NCBI GenBank assembly: GCA_934437985.1 | Contig: CAKSBI010000034.1 | Span: 1-24,152 of the forward strand | Direction of reading: 5' to 3' | Length of the DNA stretch: 24,152 bases | Source of the DNA: an uncultured Lachnospiraceae bacterium | Lineage (GTDB): Bacteria; Bacillota; Clostridia; Lachnospirales; Lachnospiraceae | Shown: piece after piece, positions 1 to 12,200 of the stretch | How positions within the stretch are numbered: position 1 is the first letter of the stretch | How the letters are laid out: the number at the start of each line of letters is the position of its first letter | Notes under the pieces: model-generated | Databases searched by the model: none | What the model was told of the DNA's origin: nothing | What the model saw: the letters and a program-made list of their open reading frames with translations, nothing else | Made by a program: the position numbers and the translations under genes

Positions 1-57
1 CTTAGCAAAATCTCCGGGATGCGCATTAATATGAGGTGTTCCAAAATTATCAGCCAT
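1..57 (-). CDS. deoD: Purine nucleoside phosphorylase, DeoD-type (5' end only)
   Basis: Only the first 19 codons are in the window; the gene continues past the left edge. The visible N-terminus, MADNFGTPHINAHPGDFAK, matches the start of hexameric DeoD-type purine nucleoside phosphorylases, which open with a TPHI-x-A-x-x-GD-[FI]-A segment just before the phosphate-binding PGDP loop (outside this window). The family cleaves purine (deoxy)ribonucleosides with phosphate to the free base and (deoxy)ribose-1-phosphate in cytosolic purine salvage. There are two in-frame ATGs, at 61-63 and 55-57. The second is preferred because AAGGAGG at 66-72 lies 8 nt upstream of it but only 2 nt from the first. 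The gene has its own extended -10 promoter and sits behind a terminator, so it is probably not co-transcribed with the giant surface-protein gene. The identification rests on 19 residues but the motif is distinctive. Confidence 0.82.
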   Translation of the reverse strand, partial: MADNFGTPHINAHPGDFAK

Positions 58-65
58 ATACATGT

Positions 66-72
66 CCTCCTT
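66..72 (-). promoter_or_regulatory. Ribosome binding site of deoD
   Basis: The minus strand reads AAGGAGG here, a consensus Shine-Dalgarno. The 8-nt spacing to the ATG at 55-57, against 2 nt to the ATG at 61-63, decides the start codon. Confidence 0.8.
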
Positions 73-96
73 ATTTTATATTTTTTTCTTACAAGA

Positions 97-105
97 ATTA
101 TAACA
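97..105 (-). promoter_or_regulatory. Extended -10 promoter element for deoD
   Basis: The minus strand reads TGTTATAAT, a perfect extended -10 (TGnTATAAT), 25 nt upstream of the deoD Shine-Dalgarno. No good TTGACA-like -35 lies about 17 bp upstream; the sequence there (120-125) reads ATACAA. Extended -10 promoters can work with a weak -35. The position between the terminator at 149-185 and deoD fits a dedicated promoter. Confidence 0.6.
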
Positions 106-148
106 TACAATCGTATCTTTTGTATATTCATCATAAATATACAGTCAT

Positions 149-185
149 AAAAGATTATGGCGGGTGAATTACTCACCCGCCATAA
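149..185 (-). terminator. Rho-independent terminator of the giant surface-protein gene
   Basis: A perfect 13-bp stem (155-167 with 173-185) carrying GGCGGGTGA/TCACCCGCC and a 5-nt loop is followed on the minus strand by TCTTTT (149-154). It begins about 50 nt past the stop codon of the giant gene and precedes the deoD promoter, so it should separate the two transcription units. Confidence 0.85.
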
Positions 186-233
186 AGGCAAACCATATCA
201 GATATTAAAAACTAATCGATTCTGTTAACCATG

Positions 234-3200
234 TTACTTTTTAACCTTAACCTTTTTGGTTTTACTCCACTTACCATTACCTGCTTCATTATATGCACAT
301 ATGCGTACATAATATGTCTTAGCTTTCAGCTTCTTAACTACAGTTGAAGTCTTATTCGTGCCCTTAACAATAATAGTTTTAGCACCTTTAAGATTCTTCT
401 TAAGCGAAAGCTTAATCTTATATCCTGAAACGTTCTTTCCTTTCTTCCACTTAATGGTAAATTTCTTTTTCGCTCCCTTAATCTTAATACCCTTAACAAC
501 ACCCGGTTTTGTCACCTTATTATCAGTATCCTGTGATGGTGATACAGTCTTTGGCGCATCAGTTGCCTGAACCGTATTGCCAGGATTTTGTGTTGGCTCT
601 GCACTTGGTGTCGCCGATGGTGTTGCACTTGGTGTCGCCGATGGTGTTGCACTCGGTGTCGCCGATGGTGTTGCACTCGGTGTCGCCGATGGTGTTGCAC
701 TCGGTGTCGCCGATGGTGTTGCACTTGGTGTCGCCGATGGTGTTGCACTCGGTGTCGCCGATGGTGTTGCACTTGGTGTCGCCGACGGTGTTGTGCTTGG
801 TGATACTGCCGGTGACGCACTTGGTGATACTGCCGGTGACGCACTCGGTGATACTGCCGGTGACGCACTTGGTGATACTGCCGGTGACGCACTTGGTGAT
901 ACTGCCGGTGACGCACTCGGTGATACCGATGGTGTTGCGCTTGTTTTAATTGTGATACCATCGGTGCACAGATAATATACATAACCATCTGTCTTATCAG
1001 TTATCTTTGCATATACAACACTCTTATCTGATTCAAGTGTTATCTCTCCTGTATATGCATTCCATGTGGTAATTTCTGCCAGTTCTTCTTTTGTCTTAAC
1101 CTTTGTACTACCATCAGTTACAACAATATATTCAATAGTGCTTTCCTTAATGTTGCTTATAATCTCAACACCCGGCTCAGTAAGCTTATACTGTCCAAAT
1201 GTGATTACATTAAGAAGTCTATCCCAGATTGTTGTCTCATTAACAACTATCTTTCCGGCTTCTCCATCAGCAAGAGGAGCCTTTACCCTGACTGATACAT
1301 ATGAAGTAGTAACCGATGCTGTCTTCGTATCAGAATATACATTGTTGTTAGTATTAGTTATCTTACACGAATATTGCTTAGTTCCTACCTCTGATATATC
1401 AGGGATATAACTGCCACTTGTTGCCCCAGGTATCTCTACAAGCGTATAATCATCACTTACAAGATACCACTGATACGAGATTGTTCCACCATCAGGAGAT
1501 GTTCCCAATACCTTAAGCGGACCAGCCTCACCACCTAATTCATATACTACCGGAACAGGCTGCCTGTTAACGATCGGTTTCATTACATTTGCCCTGAGTA
1601 CCGAAACATCAAGCTCTAATATTAATTCCTCATAGCGATCTGTCTCAGCTATTGCAATAGTAACCTTACAATCTCCTATACCTCTGCAGCTCATTCTGCC
1701 TGTACTGCTATCAATAATTCTGATAATATCAGAATCTGACGACTGATATTTAACAGCTGCATTATCCTTTACATTATTAAGGTTCAGTGTAATATTACTA
1801 TCTAACACAGCATAGTATCTTCCGTCTTCACCTTTCTTCATTCCTAAAGTTACGATTCCTGTCTGTTTAAGCTTCTCGACCTCTATCGTAATCTTATCTG
1901 TATATTCAGGCTCATATAAGCCGGCTACACCTTCTTTATATGCATATACTGTACATGTACCAGCCTTAAGAACCGTAACAACACCTGTTGATGCATCCAC
2001 TGTCATTATGCTCTTATCGTCTGATATGTACCTGACTGCCCCATCTCCGGAGCCGCCTTCTGCCTTCAATGTAAATGTACCGCTTCCGTATACCACATGC
2101 CATACACCGGCATCATCTACAGTTACCTTGGAATCATCAGTTGACAAAGTAAGTGGTGCCTGTGGCTGTGCCTTAACCCTTAACTTAATCTTCTGAATCT
2201 TCTCTTCATAGCTTGATGTACCCGCTTTAATTACGGTTATCTCATACTCGCCTGTCTTAAGTCCTGTTATTGTTCCATCCTCTGCCAGAGATGCTTTTTC
2301 ATCTCCCGAGGTTATCTCATAGCTGACTGCTCCTTCTCCACTTCCACCTGTAACAGTAAGTGCCGCTGTCGATACCTCATGCGGAAGTATATAAGTTCCA
2401 TCTGCTATCTCTGCTTCCTTACCATCATATGTAATAGTACATACAAGCTCTGCCTGTGATGGTAACAATGCATGGAATCTTGCACTAACCGTTTTAGCAT
2501 TATAGAATTCACTCTCAGCTACATCTGCTGTAATTGTAAAATCACCGACTCCGACTACCTTTATTGCACCTGTTGTTGCTTCAACAGTAGCAATAGATTT
2601 ATCAGATGAAGTATATGTTACAGCACCTGTACCCTTAAGACCTCTTACTGATACTGAGAACTCTTCACCCTCTGCCGTCTGGTATATACCCTTCTTAACA
2701 GTTATATCAGAAGGAACAGCCATCTCTGCACTGGTTTCATCAACTTTTATCGCTGTAAATGTCAGTATGTTCTGGCTCTTCTCCTCATTATAACAGGAAT
2801 CAGTACCCTTAACTGCATATGCCTTAAATGTTCCTATCCTGTTAATGGTTACAAGTCCGTTCTCATCTACAGAAGCAATATCCGTTGCGTTGCCGGCATT
2901 ATCAGTTACATAATATGAAGCTTCACCGTCTCCGCTGCCTCCTGCAATTGAGAGTCTGGTATTCTGTCCGTACACAAGAACATAATTACCATCCTCATCC
3001 TTAGTAGTAACGCTGCTCAATACCGTAACCTTATTCTGATGTGCTTTACCGACTACGAATGTAAGCGTTACAGACTTCTTATTATAATTAGCACTTTCCT
3101 GCTTAGTTACAGTAACAGGTATTGTACCCGACTTATTAAATGTAATAATTCCTGTTAACTCATTGATGCTTGCATACTCACTGTCCACACTGAATGAAAG

Positions 3201-6200
3201 CTTTCCATCTCCATATACAGGCTCCGAGGTATCCTCATATATCCTGATACCGGTATCTCCATATACAGCAGTGTAGTTACCATCCTCATCTGCCGTCGCA
3301 TTACTGAGCACATTCAATGCCGGCATATCTGCCCTGACCGTCTCAAATGTCTCTGTTACAGATGTCGGTGCGTATGTTTCATCTCCATTGAGTGTTACTT
3401 CAAGTACAACTTTTCCTACACCTGTTACATTAATCTTACCTATATGCTCTGATGGTATCTCAGCATATTCATTACCTGAAATAATCTTATAAGTTATATC
3501 CTGTGAATCAGCCATTACCTGGTCATCTGCATCAGCAAGGGCTATCATAAATGAATTACCATAAACAAGGCTTTCGCTGCCCGCCTGTGGCATATTAACA
3601 ATATGCAGTCCCAGACGTCTCTGCTTTACTACAAATGACAATGTAAGTTCAAGCTTGCTTCCTTCAACTGATGTGACAATTATTGATACATCAGTATCTA
3701 CAGCCTTACCACTTAACGTTCCTGTAATCTTTCCGGTAGAATCATCAAATGCTAATCCTTCAGGAACACTGCTTCCATCCTTCAGTTCATAGCCTGCAAT
3801 TCCGCCAAACCTGTCAGCATTGGCAACATAATCTGCTACATCAATACTGTATTTCATGCCCTGACCCACTACTATTGTAGTATCATCTACAGCCTTAAGC
3901 TTAAGCTTTGCACTTTTAACAGTGATATCCGAAGCCACAACGTCTGTTATAGCATATTCTGTTCCATCTGGATATACCCACTTACGTCCAAGAGCCGGAG
4001 CGTCAAGCACATTACCATTACCGGCATGAATATAAGCTATACCTCCATTAGCAATAATATCGTCTGTAATATCACTGTCATCCTCAGCAAGATATGTTAC
4101 TGCATATTTGAGCGGGGTACTGCTATCCTTTACAATATACCTATTAAGTCCGCTGTAATCTTCCTTTACTGCATGTGTATTATCAGTCATCGACCATACA
4201 GCTGCTTTTTCCTCAGCAACAAGCTTCATATTCCTGTCATATGCATACTTTCCGCTTGTTATGTCAGAAGATGATACGCTTGTAATATCTGTCTTCACAC
4301 CTGTACTGCTATTATACTTGATATGCGGTATACCATTATTATATTCCTCATCCTGGACAACAATATCATTTTTAATCTCCATACTCAGTGAACCCCAACT
4401 GGTAATGTATCCGACTATCATTCCGGTATAATTATTCATCAGGCTTTCATTTAAGCTGCACAATGCACCCTGAACCATACAATTATTGATATAATAATAA
4501 TACTCACCAGTGTAATCCCTGCCATACATATCCATACATCCAATCATTCCACCGACATATGCCGTTGTCTTCTTCACAGTAATATTCTTCTGGTCAATAA
4601 CGCCATTGTAATTACAATCCTCTAATGTAATCGCATACGCCCTTCCTGCGATACCTCCAATATATGCACTTCTGTAACCCACATCTTCAGCGGATTCAAA
4701 AGCAATATCTACATTAGATGAGCAATCCGTAATCTTAGTCGCTACAGATGACATACCCTTCTTTCCGACTATACCACCTGCATATACACTTGAATTACCT
4801 TGGATCACAATCGTTCCTTCTGTTGTAAGACCACTTATATTACCTGATGTTACATATCCAAATGGTCCGATATGTGAACCCGCTGACTTAATATTAATAC
4901 CGGATATAATATGTCCTGCACCATAGAAGTTCGATGCAAGCGGACATTTTTCTGAATTACCGATCACAGCCAGATTGTTCTCGGTATCAGCATTAAGGTT
5001 AATATCTTCTGTAAGAATATAATCCTTACCCGATGTATATACATTCGTATTCTCGTTATTAACCAGGGCTGCAAGTTCATTCCAGTCCCTAATTGATGTT
5101 ATCTGATACTTTCCATCGTAATCTCTTTCAAACTCAATTTCAGTATCAAGTCCTATGCTGATATCCTTATCCTGACATAATACATCAATATTCTCACTGT
5201 TTTTGTATATATTCCTGTTGTAAATCCAGCCGTTAATTCTGATAGCACCGGTAACTGCTGTAGGATAATTAGGAGCTGTTATCTCTAACGTCATGTCTTC
5301 ATTGCCATAGTAGTCAGCCGCTGATACGTCATTACCATATACAAATGATATCTTATGAACCTTATCACTTCCATTAAGTCCATCATATGCAAGTACAGGT
5401 GCATCATCAGTTCCAATGCTCTGTGTCCATCTTGTAACAGTATTATCATTATTCTGATACGTGTATGTCAGATAACCGTCAGTGAACTTATCAATTGCAA
5501 GTGCTGTTCCATACTTCACCGATTCAAGCGCATTCAGATAATATACGTCTTTGTAACCGTACACATTCTGCCTATCTGCCACTTCAGCAACAATACTTCC
5601 ACCGGTTACATAGCTGTTATACTGCGCTGTACAATACGAATAATTGATTGAATTAGAAGTATATTCCTTTCCATCCAGAATTCCTATCAATCCACCAAAC
5701 TTAAGGTTTGAAGTCTCTGCAAATGTTACCTTTCCCCTATATGCACATTCCTCAATATTAACAGCCGCATCAGCATGCCTATCTGCAACCAGTCCGCCAT
5801 AGTATCCTGTTGTATCTCCTTCATATGAACCATTCAGGCTTACATCACTTATACATCCTGTGACATTAGCCTTTCCACCGCTTACATCCGGTACAATATG
5901 TGCTATAAGTCCTGATGCATACATTCCATTCGATACAATACTTCCGTCTAAACTCAGATCCTTAATTATAACGTTAGAACCAACATATTCAAAGAATGCT
6001 GCTGCGTTATCTGTTCCCGCACCATCCTCAAAGTTCTCATATATCTGAATGTTATCAATACTGTGTCCATTACCATTAAATGTTCCATTAAATGGCCTTT
6101 CAGGCGAACCAAATCCTGTAAAGTTAGCTCTCTCTCCACTTGTTCTGTCATCAAGTCTGATATCTGCAGTCAGTGTAAAGAACGCCGTACTCATATTTTC

Positions 6201-9200
6201 TGTAATATCCATCATAACTGCTGCCCATCTGAGATTGGCTGCATTACTGATGATATATGGACTTGACGCCATACCATTACCTTCACAGGCAAGAAGCTCT
6301 TCATCTGTTGTATATGCTAATTCAAATGAAACATCCTCCTGCTTCATGGTTATAAACTTACTGTTGTACAGATCATCATCACCAGACAACTTCCATCCCT
6401 GGATGTTCATTTCATCTGATGTATATTCAGGCAGTTCAACAGTGTCCCCGGCATTAGCATATAATGAAGCAATAACCGAACCATCCATTTTGAAACTAAT
6501 CCTGTATACCTGTTTTGCATCATTATGGAATGATACAAGGCGTGGAACTTCATCAATCTTATCTCCCGAGAGACTCTGTGCGAACACAAGACCATCATCA
6601 CTGCTTACACTCTGCTGGAGCATATATGCGGCCTCTCCGCTTCCAAGGTTAACCTTTGCAACTCCGTCAGGTACACTTATACCTGCCATACCACAATATG
6701 AATTGATGAATCTCACATTAGAAGATCTGTTCTCCCGGCATATACTCCTTCCTGTTCCCGGATCAGAGTAATTCCACAGACAGTTTTCATATTTACCACT
6801 AGCTGCATACGAAAATCCATAATATGTAGGAACATTGTTAATACAGTTGATGAAAGAGCAGTCATTAGATGAACTTCCGTTAAATCCTCCAAAGCCTCCA
6901 CCTGTTCCCAGCATATTATTCTCACAATTCTTAATTGTTGTAATACTTGCAGCCCTTCCCGAAATTCCTCCGGCATCTTTATCACTAGGTACCGATAATA
7001 TTCCATCCGCCATACATGTATCAACAGTAGTCGAATTTGCAGATCCTACTATTCCTGCGGAATAATCATATCCGACAACACATCCCTTGAATGTACATTC
7101 CCTGATTGTTGCGGCACTGGCATAAGCAGCAATACCTCCATTGTAGTATGTTGTACTGTTAGTATTCGAGATAGAAGCATTACATGTTATAGTACCTTCA
7201 ACATTACATCTCTCAACTATCGTCTTGTTATATGCCGCACCTGCCAGTATTCCGGTATATGAAAATGACTTCTTCTCATAGTAATTACAGTAATAAGCAT
7301 GGGTGATATTCAAATCATGGATATTAGCCCCATCTACAATACCAAACAGACCCTCATATTGTTCAAAATGCTTTTTGTCAATATAGATACCATCAATTGT
7401 ATGTCCGTTACCATCAAACTCTCCACCATATCTTCTCTTATAGTTACCGTAACCACCTATCGGTGTCCAGTTATTCATCTTAGCCGCCACATCATCAGCT
7501 ATAGAATAACTGCTTGTTTTTTCCACGTATACCCACTGTGAGGTATCATTCAGCTTAATATCGTCCATAAGCTTAACTGACATCACAGTTGTTGACTCTA
7601 CGGCATTAACCGAAGCAGCAACCCAGGCAAGCTCATCAGCCGTGTATATAAGATATACACCATCTTCACATTCAGGCTCTGTGGCAGTTGTTCCATCCCA
7701 ATATGGATAATATCTCCACTTGGCATATACAGTTAGCTCACCACTCATATCTGCCGTTATACTGTCAATCTTACTATCCTCAGTACATGCTTTGTCTGTA
7801 AACCATCCCTCAAATCTGTAATCCTTAATGTAGTCAGGCTTTGACAGCTTAGTATCTATGCCCTGATAATACTGTGCATTCTCATAACCATCTACGACAT
7901 CTCCAACAGTTATATCTGCACTGTCATAATCACTTTCAACGCCATCATTTACCTCAACAACTTTACCGTTGATGTATTTAATGTTATTCCAATTATTGTC
8001 GGTCTCGTTCCTGCTCTTGATAAGGTATATCTTTTTATCAGAATCCATATTAACAGATGTTACAAGGTTATCCTTACTGTTATCCGGACTCCATCCCATA
8101 TATGAATATCCCACACCTGCATCATAGCTTTCAGGGAGTGTATACTCACCCTTATTCATATACCTTGTTTCAAGTAACTCACGTCCATTATACAATTCAA
8201 GTCTGACTATCTCGTTAGCATCATTGATAAGATCCGGTCTTTCGTCATACGTCTCACCGTTAAGCTTCTGTCCAAGAACCTTACTTCCAAACTTACCATT
8301 ATAACTGTATGCAAACCGTCCATCGCTATATTCAGATACACCGGTAATCTCAGGCTCAGCTGACTTACCATTATATACGTATGAATACGTTTTAATTCCG
8401 GTATTATATACGCTGTCCTGTAATACCCTGAATCCGGAGGCCGGATTAATGATAGAACTATATCCTGCTATAAGTCCCGTCCTGCTGACAGTATTACCTG
8501 TTAATACAACGGTACTTTCCACTGCAGTGCATGTTACATTACTTGAGCTATATCCGTTAGCTGATCCTATAATACCTCCAATATAACCGCTTGTGTATTC
8601 CCTCTTAATATCAATATTACCGGTTACATACATATTATTGATACCTTTTAGATTAAATACATTACCTAATGCAGCTCCAATATTTACACCCGTTGTATCA
8701 TGGTCAACATCAATATCTGCAATTACAATACAGTTGTTATATTGTGTACTGTCAGAGTATCCTGCAAGCATACCTGCACTTATATTACCTTTGGTGCTGT
8801 TATCATTAATCTTACCTTCAACCGCAATATTTTTAACGGTTGAGCCGGTAATATATCCAAATAATCCTGCTTCTACATATTTGTCTGTTGTCAGATTAAT
8901 TCCTGTAATCTTATGGTTTTGTCCATCAAATGTAATCTTATTAAGTCTGCCCTTATCATATCCAATAGGCTTATGATTATCCTCCTTAGTCCTGTCATAG
9001 GCAATATCACATGTAAGAGCATAAGCTTTATTATCCGGAACGGATTTGTATGTATCATTTTCCTTAAGGTCAGCAAGAACCCTAAGGTCATCTGCTGAGC
9101 TTATCTCATACTCGCCATTTCCATTCTTTTTGAAGGCCAGGTCAAATTGTTCTTTACATATCATATCTGTTGTTGAGCTTACAGTATATTCAATTGTCTC

Positions 9201-12200
9201 AGTATCTGCAGGATATGTGGTGCCATCAAAGCTCCAGCCACTTCTTTTAATACCTTCAATATCCTGATTCTCCGGCAGTTCTAATGTAATTGTCTGCTTT
9301 TTATTCACATAATAATCTGAATATACTACATTGCTAGGTCCGTCAACACGAATCTCACTAACCCTTATTGCTTCCTTTGCCGCATCATCATACGTCTCAT
9401 ACATGAGCCTTGGCGCAGTATCAACTTCCCCATTCAGAGGATTCAGATTCTGACCCCATACCAGTTCATTTGAAGTATAGCCTGAGTTATAGAAAGAATG
9501 CGCCACCTCACCACTTGCAATCTCCCTGGCAGAATACATTTTAGGATAACATTTATTACTTAAAACGTCTCCTACAAGCAGGGCTGCATTAGCTGTATAA
9601 CTAATATTTCCGGTATAATCGGTAATATATTGACCGGATGATACAGCTTCGTATGAACCCATACTTAAGTTACATATTACCTGTACCGTCTTATTGCCAA
9701 TCTTCTGTGCAATTATTCCGGCAACGTTACCGATGTTCACACTGCTGTTACCGGACATCTTACCCTTATAACCGCAATACGATATAACAACCTGCTTATC
9801 TGTACATTCCGCTATACCGGCAATACCTCCAAAGTACACATCAAGCGTGCCATTAAGCGCATATGTACATGTGCTGTGGATGTCGACGTCAGACATTACA
9901 CGGGTTATCTTTGCATCCTGCGTAGTATCCTTTGTTATATGCGACACAATACCTGCTGCATACATGCCATTGGTCTGTACCTCTCCTGATATCTCAAAGT
10001 CATGAATATAGGCATTGCCGCTTATATAACCAAATAATGCAGCACATCCCTCATCACCATCATTCAACAGCACTTCATTAATTGACATACCTGATATCTT
10101 GTGTCCGTTACCCTTGAATTCTCCGGTGAATGGAATATCCATGGTTCCGATTGGAAGCATATTACTCTCTGCCCCCTCTACTGACATGTCAATGTCTGCT
10201 GTTATCTCATAATATGCCGCAGCATATTCTGCCGCATCTTCACCACCTGTATATAACCTGGCAGCAAGCCATCTGAGATTGTCAGCCTTACTGATTCTGT
10301 ATGGATCAAGCTTTGTTCCGGTTCCCTCCGGAGCTGTCAAATCCTCATTGACTGATACCATTGCTGTATACTCTGCATCTGAAGCCGGTGTTATTACATT
10401 ACCTGCATTAACAATATCCGTATCATCAGCCTCATTCATCCATCCTGTTACCGTTAACATAATGCTTTCGGAATAATCAGGTACAGTTAAGGATTCACCC
10501 TTATTACAGTAATTGCAATCTGCCCTTGAGAATCCATCGAAGAAAGCAACCTTCACTACTTCCTTTCTCAGCTGCTCATCTTCAATCTCCCTTGCAAGCA
10601 TAGGTCTGTTATGCACCTCATCACCTGTAAGTGCCTGGAAGTAATGGACATCCTTATCCTCTTCATCTATTACAACCCTGTTCTTATTAAGAAGATATGT
10701 ACCTTTTCCTGACTCAGGTAACACCCTCTCTATATCCTTCATGTAATCCGTAAAACTAAAATCCGATGACACCATATCCTTGTCATATACGATATTCTCT
10801 TCTTCATAATTAGTCCCTGTCGGAGAAGTATAATGTAACGGATTAGTAATCTTTGTATTACCCTGTGTATAACAATTGTACATCTTACAACACTGGTAGG
10901 ATACAAGTACGTTTGATATATCCTGGACATTAACACAATCAATAATAGTTCCATAGTTATAATGTGAAAATGCTGCACAGTAATTATCAACTGCCTTCAT
11001 AGAATCATATTTATAAGCTGTTCCATAGTTAACACATGACGATACTACGGATAAATCTCCTGTAGATTTACCATTCTTACATACAATTCCGGCTGCTGCA
11101 CATGCATAGATATCAGCAGTATTAGTACATGCATTAACCTTAGCATTTACTATAGCTCCTGCTATACCTCCTGCAACACCTTCACTAGTATTGGAGTAAT
11201 TATTGTATATATTACCCCTGTTAGTACAATTATCAACTGTACTATTCTCAACATATCCGGCTATTCCACCCATATAGCCTCTTCCGTAATGTATTGTTGC
11301 TTCATTAGTACAGTTAGATATAACCGAATTATTGTATACATTATCAACAACCAGTCCATAACCATTCCTGCTGTTATTATTTGCACTTCTTACGCATCCG
11401 GTTCCCACATTAACATTGGTAATAACTGCTCCATCTACATATCCGAATATACCTGCCTGTGCATCATTGTCATGATACAATCCGTATATTGTATATCCAT
11501 CACCATCATATGCTCCCTTGAATGGCTTTGACTTGGAACGTCCGATCTGCTTAATTGAGCTGTATGAAACCTTGCTGCTGTCAACAGTCCATGTTCCATA
11601 GGTATCATCCCTGCCCCATTCGCTGATATCATTGAAATATATATCCCCATCCTGTTTATATACAGCGTCAGCATAATTGAGCCCTGCACCATTATCAGCT
11701 CCGGACTCCACAAGCTCAGAGATTGTTAAGAGCTGATTAGCTTCGGTTATAATATATGGGTCATCTTTTGTACCGGCTCCTGCCACTTCAAGTGTACTCT
11801 TAGCACCTGTAGCAAGCTTAACGAATCCCGCATACAGTATCAGGTCTGTAGTACATCCGCTTGTATCATATATAGGAGTACCTGAACGGTCTGATGATTT
11901 ATACCAGCCGGTGAACATACAATTTTTCTTCTTAACCTTCGGTAACTTCTCAACATTTGCCTCATTATATGATGTAAGCTCAAGGAAGTCTGCTATCTCA
12001 TCCTCATAATAATATGTGATTGAGTGCCACTTATCACCTGTCTTCTCACCTGTAATATATACCGTCATATCATCTTCAACAGCAATATCTTCACCATAAC
12101 CCAATGTTGATTCACTGTCCATATCTGTCTTCAATCCCTTAAGCAGATATCCTGACGGAAGCATTGCCTCTGCCTCTTCCTCTGATATTAATACAGCACT

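Noticed and set aside
234..605. Sortase (LPXTG) or membrane anchor at the C-terminus of the giant protein
   Set aside because: The last 120 residues contain no LPXTG-like motif followed by a hydrophobic segment. The end is KVKVKK in a lysine-rich FN3-like fold.
606..941. Regular short repeat that could be mistaken for a CRISPR array
   Set aside because: Units are contiguous with no unique spacers, are in frame within a coding gene, and encode a Ser/Pro/Thr stalk.
509..975. Overlapping plus-strand open frames rich in repeated Val/Leu/His or Gly/Val/Ala units
   Set aside because: They are frame shadows of the 24-bp minisatellite in the giant gene. A 24-bp repeat keeps all frames open if one unit lacks stops. 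No ribosome binding site was seen.
6049..6771. A 240-codon plus-strand open frame opposite the giant gene
   Set aside because: It lies antisense to an intact, clearly conserved coding frame, has no Shine-Dalgarno and the translation shows no recognisable domain.
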